From contig NZ_AOIB01000038.1 of assembly GCF_000337675.1 (NCBI RefSeq), positions 65,927 to 103,290 of the forward strand: DNA of 37,364 bases, given 5' to 3'. Each line of letters opens with the position of its first letter. Within the stretch, counting starts at the first letter, position 1. Made by a program: the position numbers and the translations under genes. Positions 1 to 9,674 of this stretch are shown piece by piece. The notes under the pieces are model-generated. The model saw only the letters and a list, made by a program, of their open reading frames with translations, was not told where the DNA came from and did not search any database. This DNA is from Natronococcus amylolyticus DSM 10524. Lineage in GTDB: Archaea > Halobacteriota > Halobacteria > Halobacteriales > Natrialbaceae.

Positions 1-590
1 CTCGAGATCCGCTCGTGATCGTGTCCGGCAGCGAGCGTCCGAAACAGCTCGAGATCGTCACCGGCGCGGAAGTCGATCGGCGGTCCCTGGAGGACGAGCG
101 TCCGAACGCGGTCCGGAAACAGGGCGGCGTAGGCGACGACGAGCGGGACGGACGTCGAGTAGCCGAGCAGGTGTACCGACTCGGTCCCCTCCCGCTCGCG
201 GACGGCGTCGACGCAGTTCGCGAGGAAGCGCGTCACGTAGTCCCCGAGTCCGAGCGAGCGGTCGATCGGCGAGGGATCCCCCCAGTCGACGACGTAGACT
301 GGAACGCCCCGCTCGAGGAACTGTCCGACGACGCTCCGTTCCGGCGAGAAATCGAGGATTGACGGATCGTTGATGAACGCGTAGGCGATCACTACCGGCG
401 TCGCGTCGGTCGCCTGCTCCGGGTCGTACCGCCGGAGCCGAACCGGGGGCTCCTCGTAGACCACGTCGTACGGCGTCTCGCCCGGTTCGGCCGCGGCGAG
501 CTGGAGCGTTCGATACGGCGCCTGTCCGAGCTTCCGGGGGGTTCGGACGGCTCGGTTCGTGAGCTGACGCGAGAGCTCGAGGGGATCCAT
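1..590 (-). CDS. PhaC-like poly(3-hydroxyalkanoate) synthase family protein, partial (C-terminus off the left edge)
   Basis: The ATG at 590 opens a frame that runs off the window, giving 196 residues of the N-terminal part. The PhaC signature VYVVDWGDP lies near residue 98, followed by the alpha/beta-hydrolase nucleophile elbow HLLGYSTSV around residues 140-148. Class III haloarchaeal PhaC polymerises hydroxyacyl-CoA into PHA granules with PhaE. Canonical synthases carry Cys in a GxCxG box. Here residue 145 is Ser and the following Gly is Ser, so polymerase activity is doubtful and a hydrolase or non-catalytic paralogue is possible. A phaE gene would be expected just upstream, but a formyltransferase-like gene sits there. 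No in-frame ATG lies close upstream, which supports this start. The family is fairly certain; the function is not. Confidence 0.75.
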   Translation of the reverse strand, partial: MDPLELSRQLTNRAVRTPRKLGQAPYRTLQLAAAEPGETPYDVVYEEPPVRLRRYDPEQATDATPVVIAYAFINDPSILDFSPERSVVGQFLERGVPVYVVDWGDPSPIDRSLGLGDYVTRFLANCVDAVREREGTESVHLLGYSTSVPLVVAYAALFPDRVRTLVLQGPPIDFRAGDDLELFRTLAAGHDHERIS

Positions 591-667
591 CTGTCGTCCG
601 TACTCGAACGATCCACACGCTTGAGCCGCATCCTTGCAGGGTTCGACGCTTCGGCGTCGTGTGGTGG

Positions 668-1612
668 CTAATCCCCGGAGCGCGGGCGACCGGGGCTCGA
701 GGCTGGCGGGGACGACCCGGTCGGTGATTCGACGGCCCCGCTCTCCCGCCGAAGCTGTCGTTGGGCGCGCCCGACGAGGTTCTTCAGCAGGATACGTCCC
801 GAAAACGAGAGGCTGTGGCGCAGTTTCCGGTAGTAAACCTCGCCCAGCTCGGCCTCGGGGACGGTCGTCGGCTCGAACGTCGGATCCCGAAGATTGGCGA
901 CGCCCTCGCTCAGCAGCGAGACCTGGCGGCTCACGACGCGGTCGAAGACGTCCCACAGCGTGGCGCAGTTGTCGATCGCGACGTCGTCGTAGGCGACGAT
1001 CTCACCGCCGTCGATCGACTCGTTTAGCCGCTGGAGCGTGGCGCCACACCGGTCCCGCCCGTCGTGAAACACCGCCGGTGGCCCCATCCCTCGGTAGGAT
1101 CGAATGTCGGCGGGATGGAAACTCAAGACGCCGAATTCGGGCGCCTCGAGAATCGGTCCGCGGACGAGCCCGAACCCGAAGAGCACCAGCGCGTCACACT
1201 CCTCGGCGACGCGGTCGACGACGTCGTCCGGGAACTCGTACCAGGCGCCGTCGGTTTCGGGCTCACACCGGATGTGGTCGGCGTCGGCGAGGACGGCGAC
1301 GTTCTCGACCGATCGACGCCGCCAGAGCGGTCGCTCCTCGCCGATCAGCTTGGCGAAGTTGCGCTCCGCGAGCACGAGCGCCCACGCCCGCTGGCGCTCG
1401 AGGAGGTCGACGAACTGCCGGGCGTCGGCGAGCCCGATCCGGTTTCGCGTGTTCCACGCCTCGGGGTCGCCGTCGGCTTTCTCCTCGTTGGTAACGACCA
1501 GCGACACCGTCACGCCGTGGTCGGCCCGTAGCTGCTCGAGAGCGCGGACCTGCCACTCGTTGAGGTACGGATCGGCCAGAACCCCGATCGTCTTCGGCCC
1601 GGATCGTGTCAT
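668..1612 (-). CDS. formyltransferase-fold protein (methionyl-tRNA/sugar formyltransferase superfamily)
   Basis: The 314-residue product has the formyltransferase N-terminal fold. A Rossmann-like start is followed by the active-site block SFHPADIRSYRG (residues 164-175) and the later ESIDGGEIV (about 198-206), which supplies the catalytic Asp (D201) after His166. Family members transfer a formyl group from N10-formyl-tetrahydrofolate to Met-tRNA, amino sugars or similar amines. The catalytic Asn of the classic N-x-H motif is Ser164 here, as happens in divergent subfamilies. Archaeal initiator tRNA is not formylated, so a sugar or small-molecule amine is the more likely acceptor (inference). 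The C-terminal 25 residues are Ser/Pro/Gly-rich and look disordered. The PadR regulator gene lies 132 bp upstream on the same strand. Confidence 0.75.
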   Translation of the reverse strand: MTRSGPKTIGVLADPYLNEWQVRALEQLRADHGVTVSLVVTNEEKADGDPEAWNTRNRIGLADARQFVDLLERQRAWALVLAERNFAKLIGEERPLWRRRSVENVAVLADADHIRCEPETDGAWYEFPDDVVDRVAEECDALVLFGFGLVRGPILEAPEFGVLSFHPADIRSYRGMGPPAVFHDGRDRCGATLQRLNESIDGGEIVAYDDVAIDNCATLWDVFDRVVSRQVSLLSEGVANLRDPTFEPTTVPEAELGEVYYRKLRHSLSFSGRILLKNLVGRAQRQLRRESGAVESPTGSSPPASSPGRPRSGD

Positions 1613-1744
1613 GGTACGTTCGTCCGCCCGTCTCCCCCTTAGTTACAGTCCCCGTGCGTTCGGTTACGGGCTCCGAACAGGGGCGGAAACTGGCTCGAGA
1701 CGAACTCGCCGCTGGTGTCCGAAGAGAGGGAAAGACGACGCCGA

Positions 1745-2035
1745 CTACGACTCCGAGAGCAGTTCCTCGACGTACTGCTGTTCCCACTCGCGGCGCGCCT
1801 CGAGTTCGCGCTTGCCCCGTCGAGTGACGGTGTAGAAGTTCGTCCGTCGGTCGACCTGCCCCTTCTCGACGAGTCCCTTGTCGACGAGCGTGTCGAGGTT
1901 CGGGTACAGCCGCCCGTGGTGGATATCCTTCTCGTAGTACTCCTCGAGTTCCTCCTGGATCGCTAGCCCGTGGGGCTCGTCCTCGCCCTCGATGACGTAC
2001 AGGAGGTCCCGCTGGAAGCCGGTTAAGTCATACAT
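1745..2035 (-). CDS. PadR family transcriptional regulator
   Basis: This 96-residue winged-helix protein shows the PadR pattern: TGFQRDLLYVI at the N-terminus, the recognition region HHGRLYPNLDTLVDKGLVEKG at roughly residues 39-59, and the wing YTVTRRGKREL at about 68-78. PadR proteins are small repressors, often ligand-responsive and autoregulated. The short C-terminal helix (REWEQQYVEELL) may serve dimerisation. A TATA-like stretch (TATTATAT) sits about 26 bp before the ATG, consistent with a leaderless or short-leader transcript. The formyltransferase-like gene follows on the same strand with a 132-bp gap; whether the regulator acts on it cannot be told from the sequence. Confidence 0.85.
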   Translation of the reverse strand: MYDLTGFQRDLLYVIEGEDEPHGLAIQEELEEYYEKDIHHGRLYPNLDTLVDKGLVEKGQVDRRTNFYTVTRRGKRELEARREWEQQYVEELLSES

Positions 2036-2053
2036 GTTTCCTCGGTTGAGCTA

Positions 2054-2070
2054 TTGATATAATACGATAT
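2054..2070 (-). promoter_or_regulatory. TATA-like promoter element of the padR gene
   Basis: Read on the minus strand, the stretch is AT-rich (ATATCGTATTATATC) and stands out from its GC-rich surroundings. It is centred about 26 bp before the ATG at 2035, the spacing expected for a haloarchaeal leaderless transcript. Confidence 0.5.
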
Positions 2071-2132
2071 CGGAATCGACCGATTTCGAACTGGGTCAGC
2101 AGTGCTCTCGACCGGACGGTCCAGAAGGACGA

Positions 2133-2273
2133 TCACCTCGTGAGGTCCACGTCGGTACCACGGCACTCGGGACAGATTCGTTCGCCCCCGACTCTCGGGT
2201 CCCCGTCGCGAATCCGCCAGTTGAGTTCGTTTGCGCCCCCGCTCCAGCGGCAGGTTCGACACTCGGATTGCAT
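2133..2273 (-). CDS. small zinc-ribbon protein (46 aa)
   Basis: Starting at the ATG at 2273 gives a 46-residue protein with two CxxC knuckles, CRTC near the N-terminus and CPEC near the C-terminus. Together they would bind one zinc. Tiny one-zinc proteins of this type are common in haloarchaea and mostly uncharacterised. The frame stays open upstream to a start at 2438, but that extension is Arg/Pro-rich with poor codon use, so the short start is preferred. The neighbour at 2488-2691 is a second small zinc-ribbon gene on the same strand. Confidence 0.65.
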   Translation of the reverse strand: MQSECRTCRWSGGANELNWRIRDGDPRVGGERICPECRGTDVDLTR

Positions 2274-2487
2274 CGGCTTCGGTACGCCGTGTGAGGTGAT
2301 ACCTCTTTTTACACGGTGGCGAACCGGTAGTCGGATCGAGACGAACTCGCGAGACGTCCTCGGGGGATGACTCTCACGGGTGCAAGCATCGAGCGCGCAC
2401 ACGGCGAACGGTCGAAACGGACGAACCGGCGACGACACCCTCGCGTAGCGTTGCGGTCGGACGAAACGGGACGGTACCGGGAACCGC

Positions 2488-2691
2488 TCACTCGGTCGTT
2501 GCGTACGGATCAGCCGGTGCGCTCTCTAGCACTTCGAACGACGTCCCCCCGCAGGAACACTGGCGGACGCCGATCGGTTCGATCGCTCCGCCGTCCGACT
2601 GCCGGACTGCGAATACGTTTCCACACTTCGCACACGTTCCAGCAGCCCTGGTTTTGGACGCCATACACGTTGCATCGCCATCAAGTAACAT
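2488..2691 (-). CDS. small zinc-ribbon protein (58-67 aa)
   Basis: The product carries CAKCG about a third of the way in and CSCGG near residue 46, a CxxC/CxC zinc ribbon in a protein of at most 67 residues. It starts at 2691 (MLLDGD) or, more likely from the compact MASKTRAAG start, at 2664. No function is recognised. Such proteins may bind nucleic acid or act as metal-dependent adaptors. The region just upstream (2711-2746) holds nested inverted repeats that could be its operator. Confidence 0.65.
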   Translation of the reverse strand: MLLDGDATCMASKTRAAGTCAKCGNVFAVRQSDGGAIEPIGVRQCSCGGTSFEVLESAPADPYATTE

Positions 2692-2710
2692 AAGGCGTCC
2701 GTGAATACAA

Positions 2711-2746
2711 CCGTAGTACTCGAGTTGTTACTACGGGTGTAACAAC
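2711..2746. promoter_or_regulatory. two nested, mutually exclusive inverted repeats upstream of a zinc-ribbon gene
   Basis: CCGTAGTA (2711-2718) pairs perfectly with TACTACGG (2729-2736). The overlapping GTTGTTAC (2724-2731) pairs perfectly with GTAACAAC (2739-2746). The right arm of the first overlaps the left arm of the second, so only one hairpin can form at a time. The element lies 20-55 bp before the start of the zinc-ribbon gene at 2691. It may be tandem operator sites. Confidence 0.4.
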
Positions 2747-2856
2747 TACGTCGTTCGGCGGGCAGATGGCGCGGTCGCGTTCGACTCTCCCTGTCGTCGG
2801 ATCCGCCTAGAGGGGGACAGATGGCGAGGGCAAGCCGGGTCGGTTCAGCCACACCT

Positions 2857-3087
2857 TCAGTTGCCACTGAACGTCGTTGCACGCTCGCTCACGAGAGGAC
2901 GCTCGGAGATCGGGCCGTTTTCGGCCTCCGGGCGCTGTTCGTGAGCAGTGTAAAAAGCGTTCCAGCCGTAGCTGTAGCGGCCGAACGCGCCGAGAAACCG
3001 CGCGAGGTGAAGTCCCGCTTCAACTCGCTCCGTGTGGTTCGTATCTGGTTCGTGGTGCGAGGTCGGTGGGATCGAGGGTGAAGGCAT
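2857..3087 (-). CDS. hypothetical protein or ORF remnant (76 aa)
   Basis: The frame from the ATG at 3087 has a stop codon five codons upstream and haloarchaeal-like third-position choice. It contains an aromatic stretch (FGRYSYGWNAFYTAHEQ, about residues 37-53) that looks like real protein rather than shadow translation. I recognise no family. It could be a small orphan protein or the remnant of a larger, perhaps mobile, gene. An AT-rich stretch around 3157-3172 lies upstream on the same strand and could be its promoter. Confidence 0.35.
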   Translation of the reverse strand: MPSPSIPPTSHHEPDTNHTERVEAGLHLARFLGAFGRYSYGWNAFYTAHEQRPEAENGPISERPLVSERATTFSGN

Positions 3088-3385
3088 GACCTCTGACCGT
3101 TAGGGCAGTTCGAATAACTCCCCCACCGACCACCTGGTTCTACTTAGGGTGGTTACAATAATCTTTTTATTAGTCAGGTGTAATAAGAAGTTCAGAGCTG
3201 CGACTAAACATATTAGAGGGACCGCCGTTCAACTGTGGACCGATATGTCTCGCGTCAGAGCCACGGATCGATACGGACGTTTCGACCGACCGACGCTCGA
3301 GTCGCTCGAGGCGTGAGGTCGGACGCTTCGAAAGAGCAGCGATGGGGGGAGGGGAGTGGCCGAGGAAACTCACGAGCGATGCCTG
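3088..3385. other. gene-poor AT-rich intergenic stretch
   Basis: No convincing coding frame is seen here. The part from about 3145 to 3215 is much richer in A/T than the surroundings (for example AATCTTTTTATTAG), and short frames on both strands have poor composition. Together with 2692-2856 this makes one of the two longest gene-poor regions in the window. Confidence 0.5.
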
Positions 3386-4246
3386 TCAGAGGCAGTATTC
3401 CTCCGGCCGTTTCACAAAATAACACGCTGGAATAAATACTTTCTGTCCGAAGATACTGACGGTGGACATCGTCTGGAGCGGCGCTATGCTGCCGGGAACG
3501 ATGCTCGAGACGACGTGGATCTCGAAGAACCGTGGTGGCGGACTGCCTGGCGTCGTCTGGGTTTCGTTCGTTGCGATCATCTCCGGGTCGGGGCTCGTGA
3601 TCGTGACGCAACGTTTCGGGCGAATCGGAGCGGAGAACGCGGGCTGTGTGGCGGAGTCGACGGCAATCCAGAGGACGCCGGCTCCCGTCACTGTAACTCG
3701 AGCTCGAACCCCCCACGTTCCGTGCTCGTCGTACTCGTGTGCCGTTCGATACGTCCCGCGATCCGGACACGAGTCCGTCAGCTCCTCGTCGACCGGCGCG
3801 ACCGCGCACCGCTGTTTGATGGCGTCGCCCGGCTCGAGAACGGTCTCCACTTCGACGTCGTTGCGTGCGATTCGTCGCTCCAGTCGAGCACAGCCTTCCT
3901 CGTCGAGCAGGGCGGCGTCGACTTCGTCCGCCAGCCCGATCTCGAGTTCGTCGGTAACGCGCCGTTGCGGGAACGCGAACTCGGACTGCGACTGCGTCCA
4001 CGTCGCCGGTTCGTCGCCCACGTTTTCGACCGCGATCTCGAGCGTCGGAACGTCGGTCTCCGACAGCCCCTCCTCGAGGGATTCGATCTCGAACGAGAGC
4101 GGATCGATGTCGTCGTCCATCGACCCGAGCGAGAGCGTCATCTCCGGGTCGCTCGCGTCGGTCGCATCGGTCGCCTCTCCGAGGCAGCCGCTGGCGGATA
4201 GCCCGAGCGCGGTACCGACGCCGGCGAGGACCGTCCGTCTGTTCAT
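3386..4246 (-). CDS. Tat-exported lipoprotein of unknown function
   Basis: Starting at the ATG at 4246 gives MNRRTVLAGVG..., a twin-arginine signal followed by the lipobox LSASGC. The mature protein would be anchored on the outside of the membrane through a lipidated Cys near residue 21. The 286-residue product is acidic after the signal. Three Cys fall in the middle region (GCAR, QRCAV, DSCPD) and could form disulfides. The frame extends upstream to 4285, but the signal peptide fixes the start at 4246. The last ~80 residues change character (less acidic, hydrophobic, Pro-rich), as if the frame had run into foreign sequence. The family was not recognised. Confidence 0.7.
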   Translation of the reverse strand: MNRRTVLAGVGTALGLSASGCLGEATDATDASDPEMTLSLGSMDDDIDPLSFEIESLEEGLSETDVPTLEIAVENVGDEPATWTQSQSEFAFPQRRVTDELEIGLADEVDAALLDEEGCARLERRIARNDVEVETVLEPGDAIKQRCAVAPVDEELTDSCPDRGTYRTAHEYDEHGTWGVRARVTVTGAGVLWIAVDSATQPAFSAPIRPKRCVTITSPDPEMIATNETQTTPGSPPPRFFEIHVVSSIVPGSIAPLQTMSTVSIFGQKVFIPACYFVKRPEEYCL

Positions 4247-4300
4247 GGCCGATATCTGGCAAGTACAGATAAAGCCTTCCTTCAAAGTGAAACGGCTGTT

Positions 4301-4374
4301 TCACTCGGTTCGTCCATCGGGTCGCTCTCGAGCGACCCGAACCGTCTCGTCGCGTCGCTCGTGCAAGACCGTGA
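4301..4374 (-). pseudogene. 3'-end remnant of a paralogue of the 5160-5582 gene
   Basis: Read in the frame of the gene at 5160-5582, this stretch encodes the same C-terminal segment (HERRDETVRVARER, then PDGRTE) and ends in its own TGA at 4301-4303. Nothing of the rest of that gene is present; the frame is cut off where the toxin-antitoxin locus begins. It is best read as the truncated tail of a second copy. It coincides with the left copy of the 64-bp repeat. Confidence 0.65.
4308..4371 (+). repeat. left copy of 64-bp direct repeat flanking vapBC
   Basis: This copy matches 5173-5236 in the same orientation at 61 of 64 positions; the differences are at 4312, 4320 and 4364. The two copies bracket the VapB/VapC genes. 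Confidence 0.85.
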
Positions 4375-4387
4375 ACTAACCGAAAAG

Positions 4388-4410
4388 CACAGTATTCTGT
4401 GTACCCACAG
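4388..4410 (+). promoter_or_regulatory. alternating half-site operator of vapBC
   Basis: CACAG (4388-4392), TATT, CTGTG (4397-4401), TACC and CACAG (4406-4410) make three half-sites in alternating orientation with a strict 9-bp period. They form two overlapping palindromes directly before the vapB start at 4419. Ribbon-helix-helix antitoxins usually bind such arrays to repress their own operon, so this is the likely autoregulatory operator. Confidence 0.6.
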
Positions 4411-4418
4411 AAGCCTGT

Positions 4419-4649
4419 ATGCCCAGTATTACGGTCAACGTGGACGACGACCTCAAAACGCGCATGGAGAACCATCCGGAAATCAACTGGAGCGAGGTCA
4501 CGCGACAGGCCATCCAGGAGAAGGTCGAGACGCTCGAGATGATGGACGAACTCACCGGCGAGAGCGAACTTACCGAGCGCGACGTTCAGGAAATCGCCGA
4601 TAGGATCAACGAGCGTGGACGCAAGCGCATCGACGAAGAGTCGGCGTAG
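4419..4649 (+). CDS. vapB: VapB-type ribbon-helix-helix antitoxin
   Basis: The 76-residue protein opens with a beta strand (SITVNVDDDL) and two helices (residues 11-36) typical of ribbon-helix-helix antitoxins, then has a charged tail that would wrap the toxin. VapB neutralises the VapC ribonuclease and, with it, represses the operon. The gene lies 9 bp before the PIN-domain toxin gene, the classic antitoxin-first order. Half-site repeats stand right upstream. GC content is lower than in flanking genes, and the module sits between 64-bp repeats, which suggests acquisition. Confidence 0.85.
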   Translation: MPSITVNVDDDLKTRMENHPEINWSEVTRQAIQEKVETLEMMDELTGESELTERDVQEIADRINERGRKRIDEESA

Positions 4650-4658
4650 ACTCGACGG

Positions 4659-5075
4659 ATGAAGCTGGTCATCGACGCCAACGTTGTCATCTCCGCACTC
4701 ATCGCCGACTCGAAAACGCGGGAACTTCTCGTCACACTCGAGCCGGATCTCCTGACGCCCGAATTCGTCCACGACGAAGTCGAGAACTACGAGGATCTGA
4801 TCGTCGAGAAATCCGGAATGAATCCGGATCGCGTAACCCAGTTCATCGACCTCTTATTCCAGTATATCGAGGGCGTTCCTGCCGACGACTTCCATCCGGC
4901 TATCGAGACGGCAGAAGCGGCAATTGGAGACACCGACCCTGACGATGTGCTGTATCTCGCGTGTGCGATCGCCAGCGATGCTGCAATCTGGAGCGACGAT
5001 TCCGACTTTGACGAACAGAGCCTGGTCGAGACGTATTCGACGAGTGATGTGGTTGCCTCGTTCGACACACGCTAA
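4659..5075 (+). CDS. vapC: VapC-type PIN-domain toxin ribonuclease
   Basis: The 138-residue PIN-domain protein has the acidic residues expected of the metal-dependent nuclease site: D6 in VIDANVV, E40 in VHDE, D95/D96 in DTDPDD and D113/D114 in WSDDSDF. PIN toxins cut RNA, often a specific tRNA or rRNA loop, and are held inactive by VapB. The length is normal for VapC and no key acid is missing, so the toxin looks functional. It follows vapB with a 9-bp gap and is clearly co-transcribed. Confidence 0.88.
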   Translation: MKLVIDANVVISALIADSKTRELLVTLEPDLLTPEFVHDEVENYEDLIVEKSGMNPDRVTQFIDLLFQYIEGVPADDFHPAIETAEAAIGDTDPDDVLYLACAIASDAAIWSDDSDFDEQSLVETYSTSDVVASFDTR

Positions 5076-5159
5076 TTCGGTCGAGTCGCCCCTCAGCACT
5101 TCGATACTATAGACAGATGAATACGAGTCGATCTTCCGCGGTGGAGTAACTGCCGCCCC

Positions 5160-5582
5160 TCACTCCCGTCCAGTTCCTCCATCGAGTCGCTCTCGAGCGA
5201 CCCGAACCGTCTCGTCGCGTCGCTCGTGAAAGACCGCGACGCAGTCGGGCACTCGGCCGTCGAATTCGATCTCGAGGACGTACTCGACGACGCCGAGACA
5301 CTGCACGCAGAAGCCGTCCGGTTCGTCGACGCCGACCGTCACCTCGAGTGCGTCGCGCTCGTACGAAACTGACTCGAGGACGAGGACGTGACAGGGCGTC
5401 GGCGTTCGGATGAGTCCCTCGAGGACGAGCGTGCCCCCGTCGATCCGAGCCGTCGCCGCGTCGTCCTCGTCGCTCGCACAGCGCTGCTTGCGGCGCTCGA
5501 TCGACGCCGTCGCGTCGTCATCTCGGGCGACGAACGCGCCGAACCCGGTTGCGAGCCCGCCCAGCAGCGTTCGCCGTCGCAT
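5160..5582 (-). CDS. small Tat-exported Cys-containing protein of unknown function
   Basis: The 140-residue product starts MRRRTLLGGLATGFGAF, a twin-arginine signal without a clear lipobox. The mature part is acidic and has Cys residues in TPCHV, FCVQC and VPDC, which could form disulfides or a metal site. No family is recognised. Its last 20 codons form the right copy of the 64-bp repeat, and a truncated twin of this tail lies at 4301-4374. An ancestral tandem copy was probably lost or displaced when vapBC arrived. Confidence 0.65.
   Translation of the reverse strand: MRRRTLLGGLATGFGAFVARDDDATASIERRKQRCASDEDDAATARIDGGTLVLEGLIRTPTPCHVLVLESVSYERDALEVTVGVDEPDGFCVQCLGVVEYVLEIEFDGRVPDCVAVFHERRDETVRVARERLDGGTGRE
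5173..5236 (+). repeat. right copy of 64-bp direct repeat flanking vapBC
   Basis: It matches 4308-4371 at 61 of 64 positions in the same orientation. This copy is inside the intact 3' end of the gene at 5160-5582, so it is probably the ancestral one. Confidence 0.85.
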
Positions 5583-5654
5583 ACTGTACTCGCCTACGGC
5601 GCGGGATAAATCGCTTTGCCGTCGTCGGGCGACGTGCCCGAGATCGGCCTCGAG

Positions 5655-5867
5655 CTACCGGAGTCGGTGAATCACGCGCAGCAGGATCGAGGTCGCCGTT
5701 CCGATCCCGGGGATCCGCGTCGAGAGCGCGGCTGCAGCGAGCAACAGCAGTGCGCTCTTGGGTCGCCCGCGGGCGAACGCGAGCCCCGCGTCGATCACCG
5801 TCGAGACGATACTGAGCTTGTTCGCCGACGAGCCGCTGAAACCGCCGTTGCTGGTGTTTGTGGACAT
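5655..5867 (-). CDS. small single-helix membrane protein (70 aa)
   Basis: Starting at the ATG at 5867 gives 70 residues: a polar Ser/Asn/Gly-rich N-terminus, a basic segment (RGRPKS) and a hydrophobic stretch (ALLLLAAAALS, about residues 41-51) followed by a moderately hydrophobic tail. It is probably a membrane-associated peptide. Similar short proteins occur in haloarchaea without known function. The longer upstream frame to 6011 has poor composition and was not used. A perfect short palindrome sits 4 bp before the start codon. Confidence 0.55.
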   Translation of the reverse strand: MSTNTSNGGFSGSSANKLSIVSTVIDAGLAFARGRPKSALLLLAAAALSTRIPGIGTATSILLRVIHRLR

Positions 5868-5871
5868 CGTA

Positions 5872-5884
5872 CCCCTTGTAGGGG
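5872..5884. promoter_or_regulatory. palindrome abutting a start codon
   Basis: CCCCT-TGT-AGGGG is a perfect inverted repeat whose edge lies 4 bp before the ATG at 5867 (minus strand). It could be a repressor site over the transcription start or a small hairpin masking the start codon. Confidence 0.35.
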
Positions 5885-6041
5885 CGCCACGAGGAAATAG
5901 TACGCCCCTGAACCTCCAGGTGGAGACCGGACGGCTGGCCGACGCTTCGGTCGCTTTCGCCGAATCCGCTCGCTCCGGAGCATCGATCCAAGTCCGACCC
6001 CACGTCGGCACGCCTATTACGGTCCGACGCCGCGTTGGGAG

Positions 6042-9610
<3,569 letters not shown>

Positions 9611-9674
9611 GCTGTAGCGTCCGCAAGCGCGGTAGAAAAACGATTTGGAGCGCGAGTGCGACGCGGTCGTCGAT

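Noticed and set aside
3170..3373. 67-codon minus-strand frame in the gene-poor stretch
   Set aside because: It is Arg/Ser-rich without a motif and lies in AT-rich DNA with no supporting promoter.
3255..4772. 505-codon minus-strand frame across the lipoprotein and vapB
   Set aside because: It is Arg/Asp-rich shadow translation that overlaps two well-supported genes on the two strands.
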